A stretch of DNA of 64,000 bases from Parerythrobacter aestuarii (lineage in GTDB: Bacteria > Pseudomonadota > Alphaproteobacteria > Sphingomonadales > Sphingomonadaceae), in assembly GCF_030140925.1 (NCBI RefSeq), contig NZ_JARBWD010000001.1, forward strand, positions 2,170,001 through 2,234,000, written 5' to 3'. The position numbers were made by a program, and so were the translations under genes. The notes below the pieces were generated by a model, which saw nothing but the letters and a program-made list of their open reading frames with translations, did not search any database and was not told the origin of the DNA. This document shows, piece by piece, positions 18,547 to 27,241 of this stretch (positions within the stretch are counted from its first letter, which is position 1; every line of letters starts with the position of its first letter).

Positions 18547-19368
18547 TCATGCCTCGGCCGGCTCCCGGGGTGCATCCACGGCGCGGCTACCCGCCCAGGC
18601 CTCGAACGGACGAGCGACTTCGCCGATCAGGCCGCGCGAGCCGCCATCGACGCCAGTGGAGCAATCCACATAGGATGCAGGGTCGATATAGGTCCCGAAC
18701 ACGCGGTCCCACAGTGTCAGCACGCCGCCATAGTTACTGCCGCACAGCTCGAAATCGTCTATATGGTGGAGCCGGTGCGCAGCTGGTGAGATGATCCACT
18801 TGCCGAACAGGCCGAGCGTCCACGGCACATCAGCATGGATGAAATGCCCCCACCAGGCCCGCGCAACCGCTACCGCCGCGATGGCCCAGATCGGCAGCCC
18901 CAGCAGCAACAGTGGAGCGGTGTCCACAAACAACGCCAGGACATACGCCAGCGGGTGCTTCCTCAGCAGCGCCAGCCAGGTCATCGCTTCATCGGAGTGA
19001 TGCACGGCATGCATCGGCCACAGCAGCGGGATATGCTCCAGCCGGTGGCGCCAGTAGATCACGAACTCCCCCAACAGCAGAGTGACGGCGAGCGTCACGA
19101 CCGGGTTGGCCGCCGCCCATAACGCCGCAAGGTTCTCGCTGACGGAGAGATTTTGTGCCCACCACGCTGCGGCACTGGCGAAGAAGGTCGCCAGCAGCAC
19201 ATAGTTGATAAGGACCAGCGCAATGTTGGTCTCGGTTTCCCTGCGTGTGCGCCGAAGCGCCTCGACAATCCGCCCGCGCTTGAGAACGAGCGCAAGCAAG
19301 CCGAAAAGCACGGCCAGCGGGGCCAGCTTCAGCCCGAGCGCAAGCGCAGTGGCGGCAAGCGTATCCAT
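18547..19368 (-). CDS. Sterol desaturase/fatty-acid hydroxylase family protein
   Basis: A 273-residue integral membrane di-iron enzyme. The three histidine clusters of the family are visible: HRLEH, HAVHH and HRLHH (the last within SPAAHRLHHID), between four or five hydrophobic segments. Members hydroxylate or desaturate sterols, fatty acids or carotenoids; the substrate here is unknown. I chose the ATG at 19368 because GGAG lies 6 nt upstream; an ATG four codons earlier has its GGGAG too close. Its end is six bases from the convergent LysR stop. Confidence 0.88.
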   Translation of the reverse strand: MDTLAATALALGLKLAPLAVLFGLLALVLKRGRIVEALRRTRRETETNIALVLINYVLLATFFASAAAWWAQNLSVSENLAALWAAANPVVTLAVTLLLGEFVIYWRHRLEHIPLLWPMHAVHHSDEAMTWLALLRKHPLAYVLALFVDTAPLLLLGLPIWAIAAVAVARAWWGHFIHADVPWTLGLFGKWIISPAAHRLHHIDDFELCGSNYGGVLTLWDRVFGTYIDPASYVDCSTGVDGGSRGLIGEVARPFEAWAGSRAVDAPREPAEA

Positions 19369-19419
19369 GCCGCACTCCATGCTCCCGGCATGGTAAGGGA
19401 AACGTTAAAACGCGGCGGT

Positions 19420-20793
19420 TTACTTGGTAGCGGAAACGCCGAGGAACCCGGGCTGCGGCCCATTCCATTCGCCGGGCGCAGTCGGTTCGTCCTGTTCGTC
19501 CCTGCGTGAGCGACCACGCGGTGCCCGCTGCGGCTTGGCGTCGCTGTCGTCCTTGCGCGAGCGGCGCTGTGGCTTCTCGTCTCGCTGGGGCTGTTCCTGC
19601 TCGGGACGCGGCTTGCGCTCGCGCTTTGGCTTGTCCTCGGATTTCTCCTCCGACGGCTGCTTCAGCTCGACGCGGACATCGGCCTTGCCGAACACCGGTA
19701 TTTCAGCCTTGGTCAGTTTCTCGACATTCTCGATCGCTTCGGCATCTTCCGGCGAGACGAATGTGAAAGCGCGACCCTTGGCCCCGGCCCGGCCCGTACG
19801 GCCGATACGATGGACATAGTCGTCCGGGTGCCACGGTGTGTCGAAGTTGAAGACGTGGCTTACGCCCTTGATGTCGAGCCCGCGCGCGGCGACGTCGCTG
19901 GCGACGAGGATGTTGATCTCGCCAGCCTTGAAGCGGTCGAGTTCCTTGATGCGGTTGGCCTGGTCCATGTCCCCATGGATTTCGCCCGACGAGAACCCAT
20001 GGCTTTGCAGGCTCTTGTTAAGCTCGCGTACCGTGGTCTTGCGGTTGGCAAAGATGATGGCTGTCTCGACATGGTCGTGCCGCAGCAGCCAGCGCAGCGT
20101 CTCGCGCTTCTGGCGCTGGCCGACCGGAATCTTGAAGGCGGTGATATCCTTGTTGGTCGTAGCCGCGCGGCTCACTTCGATCCGCTTGGGATTCGACATG
20201 AAGGTCTTGGCCAGCTTTTCGATCGGCGGCGGCATGGTCGCGCTGAACAGCATGGTCTGGCGCTGTTCGGGCAATTTCGAGCAGATGAACTCGATGTCCG
20301 GGATGAAGCCCATGTCGAGCATGCGGTCGGCTTCATCGATCACCAGCAGCTCGCAGCCATTGAGCAGGATCTTGCCGCGCTCGAACAGGTCCATCAGGCG
20401 GCCCGGCGTGGCGATCAGGACATCAACGCCTTCGTTGAGCGCCTTGACCTGGTCGCCCATCTGCACGCCGCCGATCAGCAGCGCCATCCTGAGGTCGTGA
20501 TTGACGCCGTATTTCTCGAAGTTCTCAGCCACCTGGGCAGCGAGTTCCCGGGTCGGCTCAAGAATGAGCGAACGCGGCATCAGTGCGCGGCGGCGACCGG
20601 CGGCCATGATGTCGATCATTGGCAGCACGAAGCTGGCGGTCTTGCCCGTGCCGGTCTGGGCGATGCCGATGATGTCCTTCATCATCAGTACCGGCGGGAT
20701 CGCCTGCGCCTGGATCGGCGTTGGTTCGGTGTAGCCAGCGGCTTCCACCGCTTTCAGCAATTCGGGTGATAGGCCGAGATCGGCAAAGGTCAT
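19420..20793 (-). CDS. DEAD-box RNA helicase, RhlE/DeaD type
   Basis: A 457-residue ATP-dependent RNA helicase. In order: the Q motif (GYTEPTPIQAQAIP), AQTGTGKT (45-52), PTRELAAQ, TPGRLMD, DEAD (156-159), SAT, the helicase C domain with SDVAARGLDIKGV, and HRIGRTGRAGAKG. A basic, disordered tail of about 80 residues (rich in K, R, E, P and Q) follows, as in RhlE proteins acting in ribosome assembly or RNA decay. It is transcribed alone; no operon partner is evident. Confidence 0.95.
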   Translation of the reverse strand: MTFADLGLSPELLKAVEAAGYTEPTPIQAQAIPPVLMMKDIIGIAQTGTGKTASFVLPMIDIMAAGRRRALMPRSLILEPTRELAAQVAENFEKYGVNHDLRMALLIGGVQMGDQVKALNEGVDVLIATPGRLMDLFERGKILLNGCELLVIDEADRMLDMGFIPDIEFICSKLPEQRQTMLFSATMPPPIEKLAKTFMSNPKRIEVSRAATTNKDITAFKIPVGQRQKRETLRWLLRHDHVETAIIFANRKTTVRELNKSLQSHGFSSGEIHGDMDQANRIKELDRFKAGEINILVASDVAARGLDIKGVSHVFNFDTPWHPDDYVHRIGRTGRAGAKGRAFTFVSPEDAEAIENVEKLTKAEIPVFGKADVRVELKQPSEEKSEDKPKRERKPRPEQEQPQRDEKPQRRSRKDDSDAKPQRAPRGRSRRDEQDEPTAPGEWNGPQPGFLGVSATK

Positions 20794-20933
20794 TCAGATG
20801 TCCGGATATATCGCTGGCCCGTAACCGGACCCTGGGCAAACTGTGCGAAGCTCTTGCGCCGCACTCGGCGCGCCCTTCGCCAAAAATGCAAAAATGTCAA
20901 GATTTACCGAGGGCACTTGCCCGTTCGGTTGTG

Positions 20934-21482
20934 TCAGTTGCGCACCAGTTCCAGCCTGCTGAAGCGCGATAGCTCGCACTTGGTGCCGTTGCGCGAGAGC
21001 AGTTCATCGCGCTTGATGCAGAGCTTCCCGTCCTTGCTCGGCTCGACATAGAAGCCGGAATAGAAGTCGCGCGCGCTGCAGGCCTTTTCCAGCTGCGCGC
21101 TGATCATCCCCCGGTCGCGCATGAACAGGATCAGCTTGGTAGTGCCGCCTGTTTGCACCCCGACGACATCCTTGGCCGCGATGCAGTCGCCCATTTTCCG
21201 CTCGACCAGCCGGTCAGGGAAATTCCTTGGCAGGTCTGCTACGAGATTGCTGCGTGGACGCGCGGGTGCCACGCGAATGGTGACACGCTGTTCGATCCGC
21301 ACCTGCATCGGAGGTTGCTCACCGCGCCAGGGCTGGAACGCGGTCCAGCGCTCCTGTGCTGACTGTTCTGTGACCGCCTGCTCTTCCGGGCCGGACAGCG
21401 CGCGCGCATCGTCGCCCGGGGCCGCATGGACGACCGGAAACAGCAATGCGATCGGCGCAACAAAGGCGGTCCAGCTGATCAT
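20934..21482 (-). CDS. Secreted hypothetical protein
   Basis: A 182-residue protein beginning at the ATG at 21482, which opens a signal peptide (MISWTAFVAPIALLFPVVHA). The longer in-frame extension upstream runs over the promoter region of the dehydrogenase gene and looks random. The mature part contains MGDCIAAKDVVGVQ, LILFMRDRGMISAQLEKACSA and a second half with FYSGFYVEPSKDGKLCIKRD. Four cysteines suggest two disulfides. From memory this resembles conserved periplasmic proteins of sphingomonads without known function. Confidence 0.75.
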   Translation of the reverse strand: MISWTAFVAPIALLFPVVHAAPGDDARALSGPEEQAVTEQSAQERWTAFQPWRGEQPPMQVRIEQRVTIRVAPARPRSNLVADLPRNFPDRLVERKMGDCIAAKDVVGVQTGGTTKLILFMRDRGMISAQLEKACSARDFYSGFYVEPSKDGKLCIKRDELLSRNGTKCELSRFSRLELVRN

Positions 21483-21642
21483 GTACGGAAGAACTGCCTC
21501 CCATCGAGACCCGTCGCAAGCCGGCGCATCCGTGCCTGCGGTGCAAGCCAAATAGCGCAACGGATTGAACGGCGGCTTAATCCATTTGTCATGAAGAGCA
21601 AGTGCTGGCGACAATGCGCCAGAGTGTGGCATAGCTGCACTC

Positions 21643-23070
21643 ATGTCGCACACTGACGCATTCATAGAGCAGGCAAGCGCCCTTCTCGGCCAGCGCGGAT
21701 TCACGCGCGACACCGATCTCATGACCCCCTGGCTGACCGATTGGCGCGGCCGTTACACGGGCAAGGCACTGGGGCTCGCCTCTCCGGCTTCAACCAATGA
21801 AGTCGCGAAACTGGTCGGGCTATGCGCCGAACATGGCGTGCCCATCGTTCCGCAGGGCGGCAACAGCGGCATGTGCGGGGGTGCCACGCCAGATACAGAA
21901 GGCACCGCGATCCTCCTTTCGTTGCGAAGAATGGACAAGATCCGGGTCATCGATGCGGACTCCCGGCAGGCGGTTTGCGAAGCGGGCGTAATATTGCAGA
22001 CCTTGCATGAAGCCGCGGATGCCCGGCAGATGCGGTTTCCCCTTACGCTTGGTGGCAAGGGCTCGGCGACGATCGGTGGGCTGATTTCGACCAATGCGGG
22101 GGGTACACAAGTGCTTCGTCACGGTACCATGCGCGCGCAGGTGCTGGGCCTCGAAGCCGTGCTTCCCGATGGCAGCGTATTCGAAGGGCTGGTCCCACTC
22201 AAGAAGGACAATCGCGGCTTCGACATGAAGCAGCTGCTGATCGGTTCGGAAGGAACGCTTGGCATCGTCACGGCGGCGACACTGCGGTTGTTGCCCGCGA
22301 TGGCCGGGCGCACGGTGCTGTGGGTTGGCCTCGACACGTTGCAGGATGCACGCCGGCTGCTTCTCCATGCCGACAAGATCGCTGGCGATGCACTGGAGGG
22401 GTTCGAAGTCATGCCCCGGCATTCGCTGGAGGCCGTGCTCGATCATTTGCCTGACGCACGCGACCCGCTGGGCGAACCACACCATTGGTATGCCCTGATT
22501 GAGCTGGTCGGCAGCGAAGACTCGGTCGAACGCCTGCCTGCACTGGTCGAGACCATCCTGGAAGGCGCGCTGGAAGCAGGATTGCTCGAAGATGCCACCA
22601 TCGCAGCCAGCGAGACGCAGGCCGAACAGTTCTGGCTGCTGCGCGACAGCATTTCGCCCGCCGAACGCGCGATCGGTCCGGCGATGCAGCACGATATCTC
22701 CGTGCCGGTCGAGAAGATGCCCGATTTCGTCGACATGGCCGCGCCGGAGATGGAGCGTCGCTTCCCCGGGACCAAGGCGATCGCCTTCGGCCACCTGGGC
22801 GACGGCAATGTCCATTTCCACATCCTAGCCCCACCCGGCGTCACTCCCGGTGATTGGGAGGAAGGCGTAGGAAAGGATATCAGCGCCCTGGTGCACGATC
22901 TCGTTACTCAATGGGGCGGATCGATCAGTGCCGAACACGGGATCGGGCAAATGAAACGGGATGAACTGGGCCGCCTGGGTGACCCGGTCTCGCTGGCGAT
23001 GATGCGCAGCATCAAGCGAGCACTTGACCCACAGGGATTGATGAACCCAGGCAAGCTGGTTCCGCAATAG
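21643..23070 (+). CDS. FAD-linked D-2-hydroxyacid dehydrogenase (GlcD/D2HGDH-like)
   Basis: A 475-residue flavoprotein of the vanillyl-alcohol-oxidase fold. The FAD domain contains PQGGNSGMCGG, GSATIGGLISTNAGG and GSEGTLGIVTAATLRL. The C-terminal substrate domain has HLGDGNVHFHI, SISAEHGIGQ and DPQGLMNPGK, which include the metal- and carboxylate-binding histidines of the D-lactate/D-2-hydroxyglutarate group. It oxidises a D-2-hydroxyacid to the 2-oxoacid. D-2-hydroxyglutarate is a likely substrate from the family resemblance, but D-lactate cannot be excluded. The gene stands alone between a divergent secreted protein and sapC. Confidence 0.9.
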   Translation: MSHTDAFIEQASALLGQRGFTRDTDLMTPWLTDWRGRYTGKALGLASPASTNEVAKLVGLCAEHGVPIVPQGGNSGMCGGATPDTEGTAILLSLRRMDKIRVIDADSRQAVCEAGVILQTLHEAADARQMRFPLTLGGKGSATIGGLISTNAGGTQVLRHGTMRAQVLGLEAVLPDGSVFEGLVPLKKDNRGFDMKQLLIGSEGTLGIVTAATLRLLPAMAGRTVLWVGLDTLQDARRLLLHADKIAGDALEGFEVMPRHSLEAVLDHLPDARDPLGEPHHWYALIELVGSEDSVERLPALVETILEGALEAGLLEDATIAASETQAEQFWLLRDSISPAERAIGPAMQHDISVPVEKMPDFVDMAAPEMERRFPGTKAIAFGHLGDGNVHFHILAPPGVTPGDWEEGVGKDISALVHDLVTQWGGSISAEHGIGQMKRDELGRLGDPVSLAMMRSIKRALDPQGLMNPGKLVPQ

Positions 23071-23120
23071 CGCGCATCTGCCTCGTTGCGCTTGCACCTT
23101 TGGCCGTCACCGCCTAAAGC

Positions 23121-23139
23121 GCCGCGCATCACGCGCGGC
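23121..23139. terminator. GC hairpin between dehydrogenase gene and sapC
   Basis: A perfect 7-bp stem (GCCGCGC/GCGCGGC) with the 5-nt loop ATCAC lies about 50 bases after the dehydrogenase stop. No T-run follows, so it may be a weak terminator or a leader hairpin for sapC. Confidence 0.35.
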
Positions 23140-23187
23140 AGCGGAATAGCTGCCGCCTGACCATCCAAAGTTTCTCGGAGAAATTCC

Positions 23188-23970
23188 ATGGCCAGCGCGC
23201 CGCAGCCCAGCCTGCCCCTTCTGTACAATGACCTGATGCCGCTCAACACGCGCGATCACGGCAAGTTCAAGTCGCGTCCGATGGACGAGGCCAAGTTCCT
23301 CAGCAAGCATCACGCGATTCCGCTGACCGTGGACGAATTTGTCCAGGCTCAGCGCAGTTTCCCGATCGTGTTCTCCTCGGGCGACAACCCGCTGCCGCTG
23401 GCCCTCATGGGCCTGAACGAGGGTGTGAACACCTTCGTAGACGCTGACGGCAAGATCAACGATCCGATCTACCTGCCGGCCTATATCCGCCGCTATCCCT
23501 TCATCCTCGCCAAGCTGAACCAGGACAGCGAAGAACTGTCGCTGTGCTTCGACCCGACTGCTGGATCGCTGGGCGAATTCGAAGAGGGCGAAGCCCTGTT
23601 CGACGAAAACGGCGGCACCACGGCGACCACCAAGAACATCCTCGATTTCTGCGAGAAGTTCGAAGAAGCCGGCATGCGCACCAAGGCGTTCATCGAGCAG
23701 CTCAAGGAAAACGACCTGCTGATGGCGGGTGAGATTTCCATCGAGCGGACCGAAATGCCGGGCAAGCCGTACATTTACCGCGGCTTCCAGATGATCAACC
23801 AGGAAAAGCTGCGCGAAGTCAGCGGCGAAAAGCTGGAAGAGTGGAACAAGAACGGCATGATCGCGCTGATCTATGCCCACCTGTTCTCGCTCGACCTGAT
23901 GCGGACCATTTTTGCCCGCCAGGTCAACAACGGCCAGCTGCCCGATCCGGTTGCCCAACCGGCTGGCTAA
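23188..23970 (+). CDS. sapC: SapC family protein
   Basis: A 260-residue protein matching the SapC family: the N-terminal PLPLLYNDLMPLNTRDHG-type stretch, the central FPIVFSSGDNPLPLALMGL block and YLPAYIRRYPFILA are its hallmarks. The name comes from S-layer-associated loci of Campylobacter, but in sphingomonads and Caulobacter relatives SapC often sits with TonB-dependent receptors and tryptophan-halogenase-type genes. Here it is alone. No signal peptide is evident. A good ribosome site (GGAGAAATTCC) precedes the ATG. Molecular function is unknown. Confidence 0.88.
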   Translation: MASAPQPSLPLLYNDLMPLNTRDHGKFKSRPMDEAKFLSKHHAIPLTVDEFVQAQRSFPIVFSSGDNPLPLALMGLNEGVNTFVDADGKINDPIYLPAYIRRYPFILAKLNQDSEELSLCFDPTAGSLGEFEEGEALFDENGGTTATTKNILDFCEKFEEAGMRTKAFIEQLKENDLLMAGEISIERTEMPGKPYIYRGFQMINQEKLREVSGEKLEEWNKNGMIALIYAHLFSLDLMRTIFARQVNNGQLPDPVAQPAG

Positions 23971-24039
23971 CAGCGCCAGGACACACGTGGAATCGCGGCG
24001 CGGGGACTTGATTTTCGCGCCGCAGACCACACATTTGTA

Positions 24040-24146
24040 GGGTCCGGGCAGGTCACCCCCTCATCACCTGCGCGGATGATGCACCAAGGTGCATCACCTC
24101 CCTGAACCTTGGCCACCTCGTGCATTCTTGCGCGAGGTGGTTTTTT
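24040..24146 (+). ncRNA. Candidate small RNA with exposed CCUCC, ending at a terminator
   Basis: Between sapC and the convergent amidohydrolase gene lies a hairpin (24078-24095, GATGCACC-AA-GGTGCATC), then a 17-nt linker containing CCTCC (24097-24101), then an intrinsic terminator (24113-24146). Exposed CCUCC (anti-Shine-Dalgarno) segments are typical of several alphaproteobacterial trans-acting small RNAs. The 5' end is a guess; a TTGATT at 24009 could be a -35 element but the -10 is poor. The structure could instead be only the 3' UTR of sapC. Confidence 0.4.
24113..24146 (+). terminator. Intrinsic terminator after sapC/candidate sRNA
   Basis: An 8-bp stem CCACCTCG/CGAGGTGG (24113-24120 and 24133-24140) with a 12-nt loop is followed by TTTTTT (24141-24146). 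This is the clearest forward-strand Rho-independent terminator in the window. Confidence 0.85.
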
Positions 24147-24161
24147 CATGGTGTGAGCGGC

Positions 24162-25085
24162 CTATTCGGCTGCTTGGCGGAGGTCGCGGCCACCGGCCGA
24201 CGACAGCAGTTCCCCGGCCAGTTCGCGCACCAGCCCGGCCAGCAGCTTCGCCACGACAGGCATTCTCGCGCTCGCTTCCTCATACCGAGAATCGAGATAG
24301 AGCGATCGGCAGACTTCCAGTTGCATGGCATGGATCCCCAACGAAGGTTTGCCATGCCTGTCGAGCACGTATCCGCCGGCGTAAGGGCGATTATGCGCTG
24401 CCCGGCGTTGGTTGCGGGCGAGGAACCGCAGCGCGGTAGCCGACAGCATGCCATTGCTGGAGGCCCCGAAGCGGTCACCGACTACAAACTCTGCAGGCTG
24501 GTCGTCGGGGTGGCGCTTCTTCAGCGGTGGCATGGAATGGAGATCCAGCAGCAATGCGGTTCCCCAACGACGCCGGATAGTCGAAAGCGAATCGGACATT
24601 GCACGATGATAAGGTTCATGAATGTGCTGGATCCGCGCGTTCACTTCCTCCTGCGTATGTCGCGACCGCCAGATTTCGCCGAGGCCTGACAAGCGCCGTG
24701 GAATGAGCCCTAGCCCGCTGCGCGCACGCCGATTGGCGCGCGAATGCGGCGCATCGGCCGGCGCGCCTTCCGCCACCATGGTCCAGTCCATGTCGTCATC
24801 GGCGCGGTTGAGGTCCAGCATTGCCCGCGGGGCCCGGGCCAGGATCAGCGGCGCCCCGGTTTCCCGGGCAATCTCGACTGCAAGCAGGTCAATCAGCCGG
24901 TCTTCCAGCCGTAACTGCGAATAGCGTGGATCGCGCATCCGATCTATCACCTGAGGAGGATAGTTCCGCCCGCCATGCGGCGCGGCGATGAGGACCGGGC
25001 ATTCCGGCTTTTCTGTCGCCTGGACCAGGAAAGCAGGCTCGTTCGTCCCCGGTATCCGCCCGCCCATGGTGATATCCTGCTGCAT
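24162..25085 (-). CDS. N-formylglutamate amidohydrolase family protein
   Basis: A 307-residue metal-dependent hydrolase of the FGase superfamily. Characteristic segments are PVLIAAPHGGRNYP near residue 35, the ARAPRAMLDLNRADDDMD block, and LLLDLHSMPPL with FVVGDRFGASS. Well-studied relatives release glutamate from N-formylglutamate at the end of a histidine-degradation route, but there is no hut gene nearby, so another amide substrate is possible. The ATG at 25085 has no clear ribosome site; an ATG at 25067 has AGGA 7 nt upstream and may be the true start. It is divergent from cpdR. Confidence 0.85.
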   Translation of the reverse strand: MQQDITMGGRIPGTNEPAFLVQATEKPECPVLIAAPHGGRNYPPQVIDRMRDPRYSQLRLEDRLIDLLAVEIARETGAPLILARAPRAMLDLNRADDDMDWTMVAEGAPADAPHSRANRRARSGLGLIPRRLSGLGEIWRSRHTQEEVNARIQHIHEPYHRAMSDSLSTIRRRWGTALLLDLHSMPPLKKRHPDDQPAEFVVGDRFGASSNGMLSATALRFLARNQRRAAHNRPYAGGYVLDRHGKPSLGIHAMQLEVCRSLYLDSRYEEASARMPVVAKLLAGLVRELAGELLSSAGGRDLRQAAE

Positions 25086-25181
25086 TCATTCTTTGCTGGA
25101 GGGAAATTTCCCCTGTGTCAAAGCAGGGCGTCTCGCAAACCGCGAAAGATTTCTTAAGCGATTGGCGCTATAGCGCGCTGC

Positions 25182-25574
25182 ATGGAGAACACCCTGCCTT
25201 CGCGTCGCATCCTGCTCGCCGAAGATGAGGAGGCCATGCGGACCTACCTCTCCCGGGCGCTGGAAAATGCCGGATATGAAGTCGTCTCGGTCGACCGGGG
25301 CACGGCCGCCTTGCCGGCGCTCGAATCGGAGCACTTCGACCTGCTCCTGTCCGACATAGTCATGCCGGAAATGGACGGAATCGAACTGGCCCAGCGCTGC
25401 AATGAAGTGAGTCCACGGACCAAGGTGATGTTCATCACCGGATTCGCCGCCGTGTCGCTCAAGGCCAGCCGCGACCAGCCGCAAGCCAAGGTGCTGTCGA
25501 AACCGTTCCACCTGCGCGACCTGGTGCTGGAAGTGGAGCGTGTCTTCGAAGATCGCGAGCAGGCGCGCGTTTAA
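25182..25574 (+). CDS. cpdR: CpdR-like single-domain response regulator
   Basis: A 130-residue receiver domain without output domain. The phospho-acceptor is Asp58 in LLLSDIVMPEMDG; the acidic pair is in LLAEDEE and the conserved lysine in VLSKPFHLRDL. In Caulobacter, CpdR is phosphorylated through CckA-ChpT; in the unphosphorylated form it primes the ClpXP protease to degrade cell-cycle proteins. The sequence is close to CpdR in length and in the SKPFHLRDLV tail. The presumed sensor kinase CckA is encoded about 11 kb away in this window. Confidence 0.88.
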   Translation: MENTLPSRRILLAEDEEAMRTYLSRALENAGYEVVSVDRGTAALPALESEHFDLLLSDIVMPEMDGIELAQRCNEVSPRTKVMFITGFAAVSLKASRDQPQAKVLSKPFHLRDLVLEVERVFEDREQARV

Positions 25575-25644
25575 CCCCTTGCACGGTGCCGGTGGCCTCG
25601 CTAAAGGGCCGCTCCTGCCGAGAAGCACGGCAAACCGATGGTGC

Positions 25645-25719
25645 GGGCGTATAGCTCAGTGGTAGAGCACTATGTTGACATCGTAGGGGTCCCAAGTTCG
25701 AACCTTGGTACGCCCACCA
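25645..25719 (+). tRNA. tRNA-Val (GAC anticodon)
   Basis: A complete 75-nt cloverleaf: acceptor GGGCGTA pairs with TACGCCC, the D arm contains AGCTCAGTGGTAGAGC, the anticodon arm is CTATG-TTGACAT-CGTAG with anticodon GAC, the T arm is CCAAG-TTCGAAC-CTTGG, and CCA is encoded. The anticodon reads GUC and GUU valine codons. Confidence 0.95.
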
Positions 25720-25726
25720 TCGCCTC

Positions 25727-25841
25727 CTTGTTATTGTCCCTCAGACGCCGGGCGGCGGGCATCCGCCCGCCCGCAGCGACCGAAGGGAGCGAGGAAAGCC
25801 AAGGCTGCGTATGCATCCGCCGGCACCTGAGGCACAACAAG
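25727..25841. repeat. Large imperfect palindrome after tRNA-Val
   Basis: The left arm (about 25727-25751, CTTGTTATTGTCCCTCAG...GCCGG) and right arm (about 25818-25841, GCCGGCACCTGAGGCACAACAAG without spacing) are inverted copies with small gaps. They enclose an inner hairpin GGCGGG-CATCCG-CCCGCC. It starts eight bases after the tRNA and could end its transcript, or it may be another dispersed palindromic element. No gene fits in the 200 bp before icd. Confidence 0.55.
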
Positions 25842-25924
25842 GCAGCGCTAACCTTGCGTCAACGCCCCCCTCTGCTAAAGCGCGGCCAACTTAGGAACAC
25901 CCGCTAAGAGGCAACAGGCACACC

Positions 25925-27148
25925 ATGCAGAAAATCAAGGTGAAAAACCCGGTCGTCGAGCTCGACGGCGACGAAATGACGAAGATCATCTGGCAGTGGA
26001 TCCGCGAACGGCTGATCCTGCCTTATCTCGATGTCGACCTGAAGTACTACGATCTCTCGGTCGAGAAGCGTGACGAGACCGATGACCAGATCACCGTCGA
26101 TGCTGCCAATGCCATCAAGCAGTATGGTGTGGGCGTGAAGTGCGCCACGATCACGCCGGACGAAGCTCGCGTCGAGGAATTCCACCTCAAGAAGATGTGG
26201 AAGTCGCCCAACGGCACGATCCGCAACATCCTGGGCGGCGTTGTCTTCCGTGAGCCGATCGTGATCGACAACGTGCCGCGGCTGGTGCCGGGCTGGACCG
26301 ACCCGATCGTGGTCGGCCGTCATGCCTTTGGTGACCAGTACCGCGCCACCGATACGCTGATCCCCGGCCCGGGCGAGCTCCGCCTCGTTTTCAAGGGTGA
26401 AGACGGTCAGGAAATCGACCTCAAGGTGTTCGACTTCCCGAGTGCGGGTGTCGCCATGGCGATGTACAACCTCGACGATTCGATTCGCGACTTCGCCCGC
26501 GCCAGCTTCAATTACGGCTTGAACCTCGGTTGGCCGGTGTACCTCAGCACCAAGAACACCATCATGAAAGCCTATGACGGCCGCTTCAAGGACTTGTTCC
26601 AGGAAGTGTTCGACACCGAAGGCTTCGCTGAGAAGTTCAAGGAAGCCGGTATCGTCTACGAACACCGCCTGATCGACGACATGGTCGCATCGGCGCTCAA
26701 GTGGAACGGCAAGTTCGTGTGGGCCTGCAAGAACTACGATGGCGACGTCCAGTCTGACACCGTCGCGCAGGGCTTCGGCTCGCTCGGGCTGATGACCTCG
26801 GTGCTGATGACGCCCGATGGCAAGACGGTTGAGGCAGAAGCTGCCCACGGCACTGTTACCCGCCACTACCGCCAGCACCAGCAGGGCAAGGCGACCTCGA
26901 CAAACCCGATCGCCTCGATCTTCGCCTGGACCCGCGGCCTGATGTATCGCGGCAAGTTCGACGACACGCCCGATGTCGTACGCTTTGCCGAAACGCTTGA
27001 GCGGGTCTGCATCAAGACGGTAGAAAGCGGATCGATGACAAAGGATCTCGCGCTGCTGATCGGTCCGAACCAGAACTGGCTCACCACCGAGCAGTTCTTC
27101 GAGGCAATCGTGACCAACCTCGAGAAGGAAATGGCGAACTGGGCCTGA
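25925..27148 (+). CDS. icd: NADP-dependent isocitrate dehydrogenase (dimeric type)
   Basis: A 407-residue TCA-cycle enzyme converting isocitrate to 2-oxoglutarate and CO2. It belongs to the eukaryote-like homodimeric subfamily common in alphaproteobacteria, as shown by [14 protein letters not shown] at the N-terminus, [31 protein letters not shown] and the cofactor region [14 protein letters not shown]. The catalytic Tyr and Lys regions (RHAFGDQY and [10 protein letters not shown]) are intact. It is followed by a good terminator and appears monocistronic. Confidence 0.97.
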   Translation: MQKIKVKNPVVELDGDEMTKIIWQWIRERLILPYLDVDLKYYDLSVEKRDETDDQITVDAANAIKQYGVGVKCATITPDEARVEEFHLKKMWKSPNGTIRNILGGVVFREPIVIDNVPRLVPGWTDPIVVGRHAFGDQYRATDTLIPGPGELRLVFKGEDGQEIDLKVFDFPSAGVAMAMYNLDDSIRDFARASFNYGLNLGWPVYLSTKNTIMKAYDGRFKDLFQEVFDTEGFAEKFKEAGIVYEHRLIDDMVASALKWNGKFVWACKNYDGDVQSDTVAQGFGSLGLMTSVLMTPDGKTVEAEAAHGTVTRHYRQHQQGKATSTNPIASIFAWTRGLMYRGKFDDTPDVVRFAETLERVCIKTVESGSMTKDLALLIGPNQNWLTTEQFFEAIVTNLEKEMANWA

Positions 27149-27181
27149 GCCCGGAACCGCTCTTCCGCGACTGCGTAAATC

Positions 27182-27217
27182 AAGGGCGACCTATCCAAGC
27201 GATGGGTCGCCCTTTTC
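27182..27217 (+). terminator. Intrinsic terminator of icd
   Basis: A perfect 10-bp stem AAGGGCGACC/GGTCGCCCTT (27182-27191 and 27205-27214) with a 13-nt loop runs into TTTT. It ends about 25 bases before the start of the next gene on the same strand. Confidence 0.85.
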
Positions 27218-27241
27218 GATTCCGGGGACTACCAAGACGCC

